Assembly (NCBI RefSeq): GCF_023242365.1
Contig: NZ_JALLIX010000007.1
Span: forward strand, 1 to 64,000
Direction of reading: 5' to 3'
DNA length: 64,000 nucleotides
Source of the DNA: Pseudomonas sp. MWU13-2100
GTDB taxonomy: Bacteria; Pseudomonadota; Gammaproteobacteria; Pseudomonadales; Pseudomonadaceae
Made by a program: the position numbers and the translations under genes. The notes beneath the pieces are model-generated. The model worked only from the letters and a program-made list of their open reading frames with translations. It did not search any database and was not told the origin of the DNA. This document shows positions 39,100 to 48,350 of the stretch, piece after piece (the stretch's first letter is position 1; each line of letters begins with the position of its first letter).

Positions 39100-40070
39100 C
39101 TACGTTCTGGAGTCTGTACGTCACAGTCCTCAGTCTGGGTACCATCTTCGCCCTGACCTGGTTGCTGCTGTCCACCCGCAAGGGCCAGCGCGCCGAACAG
39201 ACCGACGAGACGGTTGGCCACTCCTTCGACGGTATCGAGGAGTACGACAATCCGTTGCCCAAATGGTGGTTCATGCTGTTCGTCGGCACCATCATCTTCG
39301 CCCTCGGCTACCTGGTCCTGTATCCGGGCCTGGGCAACTGGAAGGGCCTGCTGCCAGGCTACGCCTACCTGGACAACGAGAAGCAGACCGCCTTCGCCAA
39401 CGGCCAGACCGGCTGGACCGGCGTGCACGAGTGGGAAAAGGAAATGGCCAGGTCGGATGCCAAGTTCGGACCGATCTTCGCCAAATACGCGGCCATGCCC
39501 ATCGAGGACGTGGCCAAGGACCCGCAAGCGCTGAAGATGGGGGGGCGCCTGTTCGCCTCCAACTGCTCGGTGTGCCACGGTTCCGACGCCAAGGGCGCCT
39601 ATGGCTTCCCCAACCTGACCGACGAGGACTGGCGCTGGGGCGGCGAGCCGGAAACCATCAAGACCACCATCATGGGCGGCCGTCATGCGGTGATGCCGGC
39701 CTGGGCCGAGGTCATCGGTGAGCAAGGCGTGGCCGATGTCGCTTCGTTCGTGCTGACCAACCTCGACGGCCGCAAGCTGCCGGAAGGCGCCAAGGCCGAC
39801 CCGGTGGCGGGGCAGAAACTCTTCGCCGCCAACTGCGTGGCCTGCCACGGTCCTGAAGGCAAAGGCACCCCGGCCATGGGCGCGCCAAACCTGACGCACC
39901 CGGCGGCGTTCATCTACGGATCGAGCTTCGCGCAGCTGCAACAAACCATCCGTTATGGCCGCCAGGGCCAGATGCCGGCCCAGGAGCAGTTGCAGGGCAA
40001 CGACAAGGTTCACTTGCTCGCCGCCTATGTCTACAGCCTGTCCCATGGGGATAACAAGCCGGCTGAATAA
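39096..40070 (+). CDS. ccoP2: cbb3-type oxidase subunit III (di-heme cytochrome c), copy 2
   Basis: A 324-residue di-heme subunit with heme motifs C157-SVC-H161 and C247-VAC-H251, two N-terminal hydrophobic segments and the [17 protein letters not shown] loop. It has about 12 extra residues ([15 protein letters not shown]) before the cytochrome part compared with copy 1. A good TAGGAG site lies upstream. Last gene of operon 2. Confidence 0.96.
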   Translation: MTTFWSLYVTVLSLGTIFALTWLLLSTRKGQRAEQTDETVGHSFDGIEEYDNPLPKWWFMLFVGTIIFALGYLVLYPGLGNWKGLLPGYAYLDNEKQTAFANGQTGWTGVHEWEKEMARSDAKFGPIFAKYAAMPIEDVAKDPQALKMGGRLFASNCSVCHGSDAKGAYGFPNLTDEDWRWGGEPETIKTTIMGGRHAVMPAWAEVIGEQGVADVASFVLTNLDGRKLPEGAKADPVAGQKLFAANCVACHGPEGKGTPAMGAPNLTHPAAFIYGSSFAQLQQTIRYGRQGQMPAQEQLQGNDKVHLLAAYVYSLSHGDNKPAE

Positions 40071-40113
40071 GCACCATGTTGTCGGCTCGAGGGAGAGAGC
40101 CGAACACGATCCT

Positions 40114-40187
40114 TGTGGGAGCAGAGCTTGCTCGCGAAGAGGCCCTTGAGGCCGCTGAAAGCTTCGCGGGCAAGCACCGCTCCCACA
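40114..40187. repeat. REPIN (paired REP elements)
   Basis: Arms TGTGGGAGCAGAGCTTGCTC and GGGCAAGCACCGCTCCCACA, slightly diverged from the other copies, just after ccoP2. Confidence 0.85.
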
Positions 40188-40287
40188 GGTCAGGTAGCGT
40201 TTTCAATATCCCATTCCCCTTAATTGAACGGCATTGGGGCAAGTCCGCTCGCCCCCCCCCCGTTCATGATCAATCATCTATAGTCAA

Positions 40288-40301
40288 TTGACTTGGATCA
40301 T
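40288..40301 (+). promoter_or_regulatory. Candidate Anr/Fnr box upstream of ccoG
   Basis: TTGACTTGGATCAT, two mismatches from TTGAT-N4-ATCAA. CATACT (40323-40328) would be a -10 giving a start near 40335, with the box centred about -41, the ideal class II arrangement. Confidence 0.55.
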
Positions 40302-40462
40302 GTCTTGTTACATCTGCTACACCATACTGAGCGCAGACCCAACGCGACCAAAGGTCGCACCCTTGGAGCGCAGGGACCGGCGTATCATTGCGCCACTGCA
40401 CTACTCTTTTGATCGCGGTCGGCACGTACTGACCGAGGCATTTCCCCCAGCCGTGGGACGCA

Positions 40463-41881
40463 ATGATGAGCAATCAGATTCCGGTACAAGACGTCACTCC
40501 ACCTGCCAAACCCGCCAACGCCACCGTCGACCTCTACGCTTCGCGAGAGAAAATCTATACCCGCGCCTTCACCGGCCTGTTCCGCAACCTGCGGATGGTG
40601 GGTGGTGCCGGCCTGTTCCTGCTGTACTTCGGTACCGTCTGGCTGAGCTGGGGCGGACACCAGGCCGTATGGTGGAACCTGCCCGAGCGCAAGTTCTTCA
40701 TCTTCGGCGCGACCTTCTGGCCCCAGGACTTCATCCTGCTCTCGGGCCTGTTGATCATCGCCGCTTTCGGCCTGTTCTTCATCACCGTCTATGCCGGACG
40801 GGTCTGGTGCGGCTATACCTGCCCGCAAAGCGTCTGGACCTGGATTTTCATGTGGTGCGAAAAGGTCACCGAAGGTGACCGCAACCAGCGCATCAAGCTC
40901 GACAAGGCGCCCATGGGCGCCAACAAATTCCTGCGCAAGTTCGCCAAGCACAGCCTGTGGCTGCTGATCGGCTTTGTCACCGGCATGACCTTTGTCGGCT
41001 ACTTCTCGCCGATCCGCGAACTGGTCATCAGCTTCTTCACCGGCGAAGCCGATGGCTGGTCGTATTTCTGGGTCGGCTTCTTCACCCTCGCCACCTACGG
41101 CAACGCCGGCTGGCTGCGCGAACAGGTGTGCATCTACATGTGCCCCTATGCGCGCTTCCAGAGCGTGATGTTCGACAAGGACACCCTGATCGTCTCCTAC
41201 GACCCGCGTCGGGGTGAAGAGCGTGGCCCGCGCAAGAAAGGCGCCGACTACAAGGCCCAGGGCCTGGGCGACTGCATCGACTGCACAATGTGCGTGCAGG
41301 TCTGCCCGACCGGCATCGACATCCGCGACGGCCTGCAGATCGAATGCATCGGTTGCGCCGCCTGCATCGACGCCTGCGATAGCATCATGGACAAGATGCA
41401 GTACCCCCGCGGCCTGATCAGCTACACCACCGAACACAATCTTTCCGGGCAGAAAACCCATAAACTGCGACCGCGCCTGATCGGCTATGCGCTGGTCCTG
41501 CTGACCATGATCAGCCTGCTGGTGACAGCCTTCTTCCTGCGCCCGCTGGTGGGCTTCGATGTCAGCAAGGACCGTGTGCTGTACCGCGAGAATGCCGAAG
41601 GGCGGATCGAAAACGTCTACAGCCTGAAGATCATGAACAAGGACCAACGCGACCACACCTATGTCCTGGACGCCAGCGGCTTGCCTGACCTGAAACTGCA
41701 GGGCAAGCGCGAAATCCACTTGGCCGCCGGTGAAATCTTCAGCATGCCGATGGAACTGTCCAGCGCCCCCGACAAGCTGCCGTCGAGTACCAATGAGGTG
41801 AAATTCACCTTGCGCGACGCCGATGACAACAGCGTTCATATTGAAGCCAAGAGCCGATTCATCGGCCCGCAAATCCGTTAA
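40463..41881 (+). CDS. ccoG: cbb3 oxidase accessory protein (membrane-bound ferredoxin-like)
   Basis: A 472-residue CcoG/FixG/RdxA protein with five hydrophobic segments and two ferredoxin-like clusters, CIDCTMCVQVCP and CIGCAACIDACD, near residues 270-315. It is thought to reduce copper for CuB insertion into CcoN. A C-terminal IG-like FixG_C domain (residues about 360-472) follows the last helix. The start is at 40463 or the next codon (ATGATG). First gene of the assembly cluster. Confidence 0.95.
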   Translation: MMSNQIPVQDVTPPAKPANATVDLYASREKIYTRAFTGLFRNLRMVGGAGLFLLYFGTVWLSWGGHQAVWWNLPERKFFIFGATFWPQDFILLSGLLIIAAFGLFFITVYAGRVWCGYTCPQSVWTWIFMWCEKVTEGDRNQRIKLDKAPMGANKFLRKFAKHSLWLLIGFVTGMTFVGYFSPIRELVISFFTGEADGWSYFWVGFFTLATYGNAGWLREQVCIYMCPYARFQSVMFDKDTLIVSYDPRRGEERGPRKKGADYKAQGLGDCIDCTMCVQVCPTGIDIRDGLQIECIGCAACIDACDSIMDKMQYPRGLISYTTEHNLSGQKTHKLRPRLIGYALVLLTMISLLVTAFFLRPLVGFDVSKDRVLYRENAEGRIENVYSLKIMNKDQRDHTYVLDASGLPDLKLQGKREIHLAAGEIFSMPMELSSAPDKLPSSTNEVKFTLRDADDNSVHIEAKSRFIGPQIR

Positions 41882-41892
41882 GGAAAGACACG

Positions 41893-42432
41893 ATGCCCGC
41901 AGCCACTGCCGCAAGCCCCTGGTACAAGCACCTCTGGCCCTGGATCCTGATCGGGATCATGGCCTGCTCGGTGACCCTGACCCTGTCGATGGTGACCATT
42001 GCGGTAAAGAACCCGGACAACCTGGTCAATGACAACTACTATGAGGCTGGCAAGGGTATCAACCGCTCCCTGGACCGCGAACTGCTGGCCCAGAGCCTGA
42101 AGCTGCATGCCAGCGTGCATCTGGATGAGGTCACCGGCGAGGTCGACCTGCGCCTGCTGGGCAACAGCCAACCGGCCAGTGTCGAGCTGAACCTGATCTC
42201 GCCGACCCAGCCGGAGAAGGACCGCAAGGTCACCCTGAACCGTAGCGCCAGCCAACCGGGGCGCTATATCGGGCAACTGGCCGACAAAATCGAAGGTCGG
42301 CGTTTCGTCGAGTTGCTCGGGGTCGAAGGCGACAAGACCTGGCGCCTGTTCGAAGAAGAGCAGATCAGCCAGGACAAGGACCTGAAGCTGGGCGACGAAC
42401 CGCTGCAAGGCGCAGAAGAACGCTCTAAATAA
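41893..42432 (+). CDS. ccoH: FixH/CcoH family assembly protein
   Basis: A 179-residue protein with one N-terminal helix (HLWPWILIGIMACSVTLTLSMVTIAV) and a periplasmic domain, with the conserved NPDNLVNDNYYEAGKGINRSL stretch typical of FixH. It is required for stable cbb3 assembly. It starts 11 bases after ccoG with AAGGAAAGA as ribosome binding site. Confidence 0.93.
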   Translation: MPAATAASPWYKHLWPWILIGIMACSVTLTLSMVTIAVKNPDNLVNDNYYEAGKGINRSLDRELLAQSLKLHASVHLDEVTGEVDLRLLGNSQPASVELNLISPTQPEKDRKVTLNRSASQPGRYIGQLADKIEGRRFVELLGVEGDKTWRLFEEEQISQDKDLKLGDEPLQGAEERSK

Positions 42433-42503
42433 ATGCCCTCTTCCCTGACGGACAAACGCCTGTGGCGAACCCGCTTGCCACAATTGCTTGACCGATGGCG
42501 CCC

Positions 42504-44954
42504 ATGACCAGTCCTGTTCCCTGCTACCACTGCGCCCTGCCCGTCCCCTCCGGCAGTCGCTTCACCGCTGTCGTCCTGGGCGAACCCCGCGAGTTCTGCT
42601 GCCCGGGTTGCCAGGCGGTGGCGCAGGCCATTGTCGCCGGTGGACTGGAACACTATTACAGCCATCGCAGCGAAACCTCGGCCAACCCCGAGAGCCTGCC
42701 GGTGCAACTGCTGGACGAACTGGCGCTGTACGACCGCGCCGATGTGCAAAAACCCTTTGTCCGCCACGACGGCGAACTCGCCGAAGCCACCCTGCTGATG
42801 GAAGGCATCAGTTGCGCCGCCTGTGGCTGGCTGATCGAGAAACACCTGCTCGGCCTGCCCGCCGTGGCCGAGGCGCGGCTGAACCTGTCCAATCACCGCC
42901 TGCAAGTGCGCTGGGCCGACAGCCAACTGCCGTTGAGCCAGATCCTCGGCGAACTGCGCCATATCGGCTATGCCGCGCATCCCCACCAGGCCGATCAGGC
43001 CAGCGAACAACTCGCCAGCGAAAACCGCAAATCCCTGCGCCAACTGGGCCTGGCCGGCCTACTGTGGTTCCAGGCGATGATGGCGACCATGGCGACCTGG
43101 CCGGAATTCAATATCGACCTCAGCCCGGAGCTGCACACCATCCTGCGCTGGGTAGCGTTGTTCCTGACCACGCCCATTGTGTTCTATAGCTGTGCGCCGT
43201 TCTTTCGCGGCGCCTTTCGCGACTTGCGCACCCGTCACCTGACCATGGATGTCTCGGTCTCGCTGGCCATCGGCAGTGCCTACTGTGCCGGGATCTGGAC
43301 CGCCATCACCGGGGTCGGCGAACTCTATTTCGACGCCGTGGGCATGTTCGCCCTGTTCCTGCTCGCCGGCCGCTACCTGGAACGCCGTGCCCGCGAACGC
43401 ACCGCCGCCGCCACCGCACAACTGGTCAACCTGCTGCCGGCGTCCTGCCTGCGTCTGGGGGCCGACGGCCAGAGCGAACGTATCCTGCTCAGCGAACTGC
43501 GCCTGGGCGAACGGGTACTGGTGCATCCCGGCGCCGTGCTGCCGTCTGACGGACGGATTGTCGAAGGTCAGTCGAGCATCGATGAATCCCTGCTGACCGG
43601 TGAGTACCTGCCGCAGCCGCGCACCGTCGGGGACGCGGTCACCGCCGGCACCCTGAACGTCGAGAGCGCATTGACCGTCGAGGTCCTGGCCCTCGGCCAG
43701 GACACCCGCCTGTCCGCCATCGTCCGCCTGCTCGACCGCGCCCAGAGCGAAAAACCGCGCCTGGCGCAGATCGCCGACCGCGCCGCGCAGTGGTTCCTGC
43801 TGTTCTCGCTGATCGCCGCGGCGGTCATCGGCCTGATCTGGTGGCAGTTGGACCCGACCCGGGCGTTCTGGATCGTGCTGGCGATGCTGGTCGCCACCTG
43901 CCCGTGCGCCCTGTCGCTGGCCACCCCCACCGCCCTGACCGCCGCCACCGGCACCCTGCACAAGCTCGGCATGCTGTTGACCCGCGGCCATGTGCTCGAA
44001 GGCCTGAATCAGGTCGACACGGTGATTTTCGACAAGACCGGCACCCTCACCGAAGGCCGCCTGACCCTGCGCGCCATCCACCCGCTCCGCGAACTGGACA
44101 GCGAGCGCTGCCTGAGACTCGCCGCCGCCCTGGAAAACCGCTCCGAACACCCGATTGCCCGGGCCTTCGGCCGCGCCCCACAGGCCGCCGAGGAGGTCCA
44201 GAGCACGCCTGGCCTGGGTCTTGAAGGCCGGGTCGGCGAGCAGTTGCTGCGGATCGGCCAGGCGGCCTTTGTCTGCGAACTCGGCGCCTGTCCACTGCCA
44301 CCGACGCCGGACGAAGCCGGACAATGGCTGCTGTTGGGCGACAGCCAGGGACCACTGGCCTGGTTTGTCCTCGACGACCGCCTGCGTGACGACGCCCCCG
44401 CGTTGTTGGCAGCCTGCCGGGCGCGGGGCTGGCGCACGCTGCTGCTGTCCGGCGACAGCTCGCCGATGGTCGCCAGTGTCGCCGCCGAACTGGGCATCGA
44501 TGAAGCCCGTGGCGGCTTGCGCCCGGACGACAAATTGCAGGTACTGCGGGACTTGCATCGCCAGGGGCGCAAGGTGCTGATGCTCGGTGACGGCGTGAAT
44601 GACGTCCCGGTCCTGGCCGCCGCCGATATCAGCGTGGCCATGGGCACGGCCACCGACCTGGCCAAGACCAGTGCCGACGCGGTGCTGCTGTCCAATCGCC
44701 TGGGCGCCCTGGTGCAAGCCATCAACCTGGCCCGCCGAACCCGACGGATCATCATCGAGAACCTGATCTGGGCCAGCCTGTACAATGGGCTGATGTTGCC
44801 GTTCGCCGCCCTCGGCTGGATCACCCCGGTGTGGGCCGCGGTCGGCATGTCCATCAGCTCGCTGACCGTGGTCCTCAACGCCTTGCGCCTGACCCGCCTG
44901 CCCGGCGCTCCGGCGCTCAATGCCACGCCAGATATCCGCCCGTTGCCGGCCTGA
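42504..44954 (+). CDS. ccoI: P1B-type copper-transporting ATPase for cbb3 assembly
   Basis: An 816-residue P-type ATPase of the CcoI/FixI branch that supplies copper to the oxidase. An N-terminal Cys-rich segment (CYHCALP ... CCPGCQAV) and HMA domain (LLMEGISCAACGW, near residue 100) precede eight helices. The ion-binding CPC is in VATCPCALSLATP, the phosphorylation site is DKTGTLTEG, and the hinge is GDGVNDVPVLAAADISVAMG. The ATG at 42504 (MTSPVPCYHC) is preferred on family N-termini; 42495 adds three residues. Confidence 0.95.
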   Translation: MTSPVPCYHCALPVPSGSRFTAVVLGEPREFCCPGCQAVAQAIVAGGLEHYYSHRSETSANPESLPVQLLDELALYDRADVQKPFVRHDGELAEATLLMEGISCAACGWLIEKHLLGLPAVAEARLNLSNHRLQVRWADSQLPLSQILGELRHIGYAAHPHQADQASEQLASENRKSLRQLGLAGLLWFQAMMATMATWPEFNIDLSPELHTILRWVALFLTTPIVFYSCAPFFRGAFRDLRTRHLTMDVSVSLAIGSAYCAGIWTAITGVGELYFDAVGMFALFLLAGRYLERRARERTAAATAQLVNLLPASCLRLGADGQSERILLSELRLGERVLVHPGAVLPSDGRIVEGQSSIDESLLTGEYLPQPRTVGDAVTAGTLNVESALTVEVLALGQDTRLSAIVRLLDRAQSEKPRLAQIADRAAQWFLLFSLIAAAVIGLIWWQLDPTRAFWIVLAMLVATCPCALSLATPTALTAATGTLHKLGMLLTRGHVLEGLNQVDTVIFDKTGTLTEGRLTLRAIHPLRELDSERCLRLAAALENRSEHPIARAFGRAPQAAEEVQSTPGLGLEGRVGEQLLRIGQAAFVCELGACPLPPTPDEAGQWLLLGDSQGPLAWFVLDDRLRDDAPALLAACRARGWRTLLLSGDSSPMVASVAAELGIDEARGGLRPDDKLQVLRDLHRQGRKVLMLGDGVNDVPVLAAADISVAMGTATDLAKTSADAVLLSNRLGALVQAINLARRTRRIIIENLIWASLYNGLMLPFAALGWITPVWAAVGMSISSLTVVLNALRLTRLPGAPALNATPDIRPLPA

Positions 44955-44976
44955 GCCGCGCGGGCATGGAGTTCCC

Positions 44977-45192
44977 ATGCCAGCTCTCTACATCATGATC
45001 CCCGCCGCGCTGCTGATCGTGGCGATCGCCGTCTATATCTTTTTCTGGGCGGTGGACAGCGGCCAGTATGACGACCTCGAAGGCCCGGCCCACAGCATCC
45101 TGTTCGACGACCAGGATCCCAAGCACACCGCCGCCGTCGAAGAAAGCAAAGCCACCACGGACAAGCACGACAAGGCCCCGCCCCATGCTTGA
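44977..45192 (+). CDS. ccoS: cbb3 oxidase assembly protein CcoS
   Basis: A 71-residue small membrane protein (MPALYIMIPAALLIVAIAVYIFFWAVDSGQYDDLE), the canonical CcoS motif, needed for heme/copper incorporation into CcoN. GGAG lies 6 bases before the ATG at 44977. It overlaps the next gene by 8 bases. Confidence 0.94.
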   Translation: MPALYIMIPAALLIVAIAVYIFFWAVDSGQYDDLEGPAHSILFDDQDPKHTAAVEESKATTDKHDKAPPHA

Positions 45193-45868
45193 GCTCGCGC
45201 CCCTGCTGGTCTCGGCGCTGATTCTCGGCCTGCTCGGCGGTGGTCATTGCCTGGGCATGTGCGGTGGCCTGATGGGCGCCCTGACCCTGGCGATTCCTGC
45301 GGAGCAACGCAGCCGGCGCTTTCGTCTGCTACTGGCCTACAACCTGGGACGGATTCTCAGCTATGCCTGCGCCGGCCTGCTGATCGGCCTGGCCGGCTGG
45401 GCCGTGGCCAGCAGCCCGGCGGCGCTGTTCCTACGGGTGATCGCCGGCTTGTTGCTGATCAGCATGGGCCTGTACCTGGCCGGCTGGTGGAGCGGCCTGA
45501 CCCGTATTGAAAGCCTCGGCCGTGGCCTGTGGCGACATATCCAGCCGCTGGCCAACCGCCTGCTGCCGGTGTCGAGCCTGCCTCGCGCCTTGCTGCTGGG
45601 GGCGCTCTGGGGCTGGCTACCGTGCGGACTGGTCTACAGCACCCTGCTCTGGGCGGCTAGCCAGGGCAATGCCGTCGACAGCGCGCTGCTGATGCTGGCC
45701 TTCGGCTTGGGCACCTGGCCGGTGCTGCTGGCCACCGGGCTGGCGGCGGAACGGGTCACGGCCGTGCTGCGCAAACGCAGCGTGCGCATGAGCGGCGGCC
45801 TGCTGGTGATCCTGTTCGGCCTGTGGACCCTGCCGGGGCCGCACCAGCACTGGTTGATGGGCCACTAA
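45185..45868 (+). CDS. Sulfite exporter TauE/SafE-family membrane protein
   Basis: A 227-residue protein with about six hydrophobic segments. The N-terminus LGLLGGGHCLGMCGGLMGAL carries the His/Cys/Met-rich GHC..MCGG motif of the DsbD/UreH-2-like subgroup often adjacent to cbb3 assembly genes. A link to copper or cytochrome maturation is plausible but unproven. The start at 45185 overlaps ccoS by 8 bases, so the two are translationally coupled; the in-frame extension to 45068 lies inside ccoS and is rejected. Confidence 0.88.
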   Translation: MLELAPLLVSALILGLLGGGHCLGMCGGLMGALTLAIPAEQRSRRFRLLLAYNLGRILSYACAGLLIGLAGWAVASSPAALFLRVIAGLLLISMGLYLAGWWSGLTRIESLGRGLWRHIQPLANRLLPVSSLPRALLLGALWGWLPCGLVYSTLLWAASQGNAVDSALLMLAFGLGTWPVLLATGLAAERVTAVLRKRSVRMSGGLLVILFGLWTLPGPHQHWLMGH

Positions 45869-45874
45869 CGGCCG

Positions 45875-45888
45875 TTGATACAGGTCAA
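45875..45888 (+). promoter_or_regulatory. Anr/Fnr box upstream of hemN
   Basis: TTGATACAGGTCAA, a near-consensus Fnr-type site. TAGACT (45911-45916) as -10 gives a start near 45923 and the box at about -41.5, a textbook class II anaerobic promoter. Confidence 0.8.
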
Positions 45889-45950
45889 GATGGCGATTGC
45901 GCGCAGCCCCTAGACTCCGGACATTGCAGCCAATCCGGGGGAATGCCCGC

Positions 45951-47333
45951 ATGCTCGACGCCATCCGTTGGGACTCTGATCTGATCCATCGCTACGACAT
46001 CGCGGGACCGCGCTACACCTCCTATCCCACGGCCGTGCAGTTCAACAGCCAGGTCGGCACCTTCGACCTGCTCCACGCCCTGCGCGACAGCCGCAAGGCC
46101 CTGCGACCGCTGTCGCTGTACGTGCACATACCGTTCTGCGCGAACATCTGCTACTACTGCGCCTGCAACAAGGTCATCACCAAGGACCGTGGCCGTGCCC
46201 TGCCCTACCTGCAACGCCTGGAGCAGGAAATCCAACTGGTCGCCTGCCACCTGAATCCCGCGCAGAAAGTCGAGCAACTGCACCTGGGCGGCGGCACCCC
46301 GACCTTTCTCAGCCACGACGAACTGCGGCAACTGATGACCTGCCTGCGCCAGCACTTCAACCTGTTGGATGACGATTCCGGCGACTACGGTATCGAAATC
46401 GATCCACGGGAAGCCGACTGGTCGACCATGGGCCTGTTGCGCGAACTGGGTTTCAACCGGGTCAGCGTCGGTCTCCAGGATCTCGATCCGGACGTGCAGC
46501 GGGCGGTCAATCGCCTGCAAAGCCTGGAGGAAACCCGGGCGATCATCGAGGCGGCGCGGACCCTGCAGTTCCGTTCGATCAATATCGATCTGATCTACGG
46601 CCTGCCCAAGCAGACCCCGGACAATTTCGCCCGGACCGTCGACGAGGTGATCAACCTGCAACCGGACCGCCTGTCGGTGTTCAACTACGCCCACCTGCCC
46701 GAGCGCTTCATGCCGCAACGCCGGATCAACAGCGCCGACCTGCCGGCGCCGGCCGACAAGCTGGAAATGCTCCACCGCACCATCGAGCAGCTCACCGCCG
46801 CCGGCTACCGCTATATCGGCATGGACCACTTCGCCCTGCCCGACGACGAACTGGCGATTGCCCAGGAAGAATTGACCCTGCAGCGCAATTTCCAGGGCTA
46901 CACCACCCACGGCCATTGCGACCTGATCGGCCTGGGCGTCTCGGCCATCAGCCAGATCGGCGACCTCTACTGCCAGAACAACAGTGACCTGAACCAATAC
47001 CAGAACACCCTCGCCAGCGCGCAACTGGCCACCAGCCGGGGCCTGCTGTGCAACGCCGACGACCGCCTGCGCCGGGAAGTGATCCAGCAGATCATCTGCA
47101 ACCTGACCCTGGAGTTCGCGAGCATCGAGCGCCAGTTCAATATCGACTTCGGCGGTTATTTCGCCGCGCTCTGGCCGCGCCTGACGGAGATGGCCGCGGA
47201 CGGTCTGATCGAACTGGACCACGAACGCCTCACGGTCCTGCCGGCGGGACGCCTGTTGGTCCGCTCGGTGTGCATGGTCTTCGATGCGTACCTGGAGCAG
47301 CAGAACCGTCAGCGCTTTTCACGGGTGATCTGA
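45951..47333 (+). CDS. hemN: Oxygen-independent coproporphyrinogen III oxidase
   Basis: A 460-residue radical SAM enzyme that decarboxylates coproporphyrinogen III to protoporphyrinogen IX without oxygen. The cluster cysteines are C63, C67 and C70 in CANICYYCACNK, with C72 the further conserved HemN cysteine. HLGGGTPTFL and the C-terminal HemN domain (residues about 370-460) are present. It supplies heme for the neighbouring oxidases at low oxygen and lies behind an Anr box. The ATG at 45951 gives the usual P. aeruginosa length. Confidence 0.97.
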   Translation: MLDAIRWDSDLIHRYDIAGPRYTSYPTAVQFNSQVGTFDLLHALRDSRKALRPLSLYVHIPFCANICYYCACNKVITKDRGRALPYLQRLEQEIQLVACHLNPAQKVEQLHLGGGTPTFLSHDELRQLMTCLRQHFNLLDDDSGDYGIEIDPREADWSTMGLLRELGFNRVSVGLQDLDPDVQRAVNRLQSLEETRAIIEAARTLQFRSINIDLIYGLPKQTPDNFARTVDEVINLQPDRLSVFNYAHLPERFMPQRRINSADLPAPADKLEMLHRTIEQLTAAGYRYIGMDHFALPDDELAIAQEELTLQRNFQGYTTHGHCDLIGLGVSAISQIGDLYCQNNSDLNQYQNTLASAQLATSRGLLCNADDRLRREVIQQIICNLTLEFASIERQFNIDFGGYFAALWPRLTEMAADGLIELDHERLTVLPAGRLLVRSVCMVFDAYLEQQNRQRFSRVI

Positions 47334-47460
47334 AACGTCGAGCGTTTTTTGGCAATCACCCTACCTACTTGGGTGCGCCATTTTGGCACAGGCTGGTCGG
47401 AGCGCCCCTTGCTGGGTTACCCTTACGTCTTATGTGTGTTTTCCCACAAGGATTTAAGAA

Positions 47461-48195
47461 ATGTCCGACCCCGTGAAATTGCGCACCCATAGTCAGGCCC
47501 ATTGCAAGGATTGCAGCCTGGCCCCTCTTTGCCTGCCACTTTCGCTGAATATGGAGGACATGGACGCGCTGGACGAGATCGTCAAGCGCGGCCGACCACT
47601 GAAGAAAGGTGAATTCCTGTTTCGCCAGGGCGACACCTTCGGCTCAGTCTATGCCGTGCGCTCCGGCGCGCTGAAGACCTTCAGCCTGAGCGACGGCGGC
47701 GAAGAGCAGATCACCGGTTTTCACCTGCCGAGCGAACTGGTCGGCCTGTCGGGCATGGACACCGAGACCTACCCGGTCTCGGCCCAGGCACTGGAAACCA
47801 CCTCGGTCTGTGAAATCCCCTTCGAGCGCCTGGACGAATTGGCCCTGCAACTGCCGCAACTGCGCCGACAGTTGATGCGGGTAATGAGCCGGGAAATTCG
47901 CGACGACCAGCAGATGATGTTGTTGCTGTCGAAAAAGACCGCCGACGAGCGCATCGCCACCTTCCTGGTCAACCTGTCGGCGCGTTTCCGTGCCCGGGGT
48001 TTCTCGGCCAACCAGTTCCGCTTGAGCATGTCGCGCAACGAGATCGGCAACTACCTGGGATTGGCGGTGGAAACCGTGTCCCGGGTCTTTACCCGTTTTC
48101 AGAGCAGCGAGTTGATCGCCGCCGAAGGCAAGGAAGTGCATATCCTCGACCCGATCCAGCTCTGTGCGCTGGCTGGCGGCTCGCTGGAGGGCTGA
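47461..48195 (+). CDS. anr: Anaerobic transcriptional regulator Anr (Fnr family)
   Basis: A 244-residue oxygen-sensing Crp/Fnr regulator. The [4Fe-4S] ligands are C15, C18, C24 and C117 ([18 protein letters not shown]). The cyclic-nucleotide-like beta barrel spans about 30-145, the dimerisation helix 150-180, and the DNA-recognition helix lies in [20 protein letters not shown] (E..SR contacts for TTGAT). It very probably binds the boxes at 33220, 36759, 40288 and 45875. It is 127 bases after hemN, and no obvious Anr box lies in front of it. Confidence 0.97.
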   Translation: MSDPVKLRTHSQAHCKDCSLAPLCLPLSLNMEDMDALDEIVKRGRPLKKGEFLFRQGDTFGSVYAVRSGALKTFSLSDGGEEQITGFHLPSELVGLSGMDTETYPVSAQALETTSVCEIPFERLDELALQLPQLRRQLMRVMSREIRDDQQMMLLLSKKTADERIATFLVNLSARFRARGFSANQFRLSMSRNEIGNYLGLAVETVSRVFTRFQSSELIAAEGKEVHILDPIQLCALAGGSLEG

Positions 48196-48220
48196 TGCGG
48201 TTGTAGCGTTCGGAGGACGC

Positions 48221-48345
48221 CAAGAGCTTCGCGGGCAAGCTCAACTCCCACAAATATGCAGTCGTATGCGAACTCTGGGTTCGACACGCACATAGTGGGA
48301 GCCGGATTTATCCGCGAAGAGGCCCGCAAGACCGCCAAAGACCTC
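48221..48345. repeat. Two decayed REP units
   Basis: A right-arm type unit (CTTCGCGGGCAAGCTC...CCCACA, about 48226-48252) and a left-arm unit (TAGTGGGAGCCGGATTTATC, from 48293) with remnant linker GGCCCGCAAGACCGCC, in the convergent gap between anr and moeA. Confidence 0.65.
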
Positions 48346-48350
48346 GTTGG

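Larger units (their letters stand above)
40071..40462 (+). promoter_or_regulatory. 392-base region between ccoP2 and ccoG
   Basis: It contains a REPIN (40114-40187), a C-run (40254-40261) and a candidate Anr box at 40288-40301 with -10-like CATACT at 40323-40328. No credible gene. The assembly genes therefore appear to have their own promoter. Confidence 0.55.
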
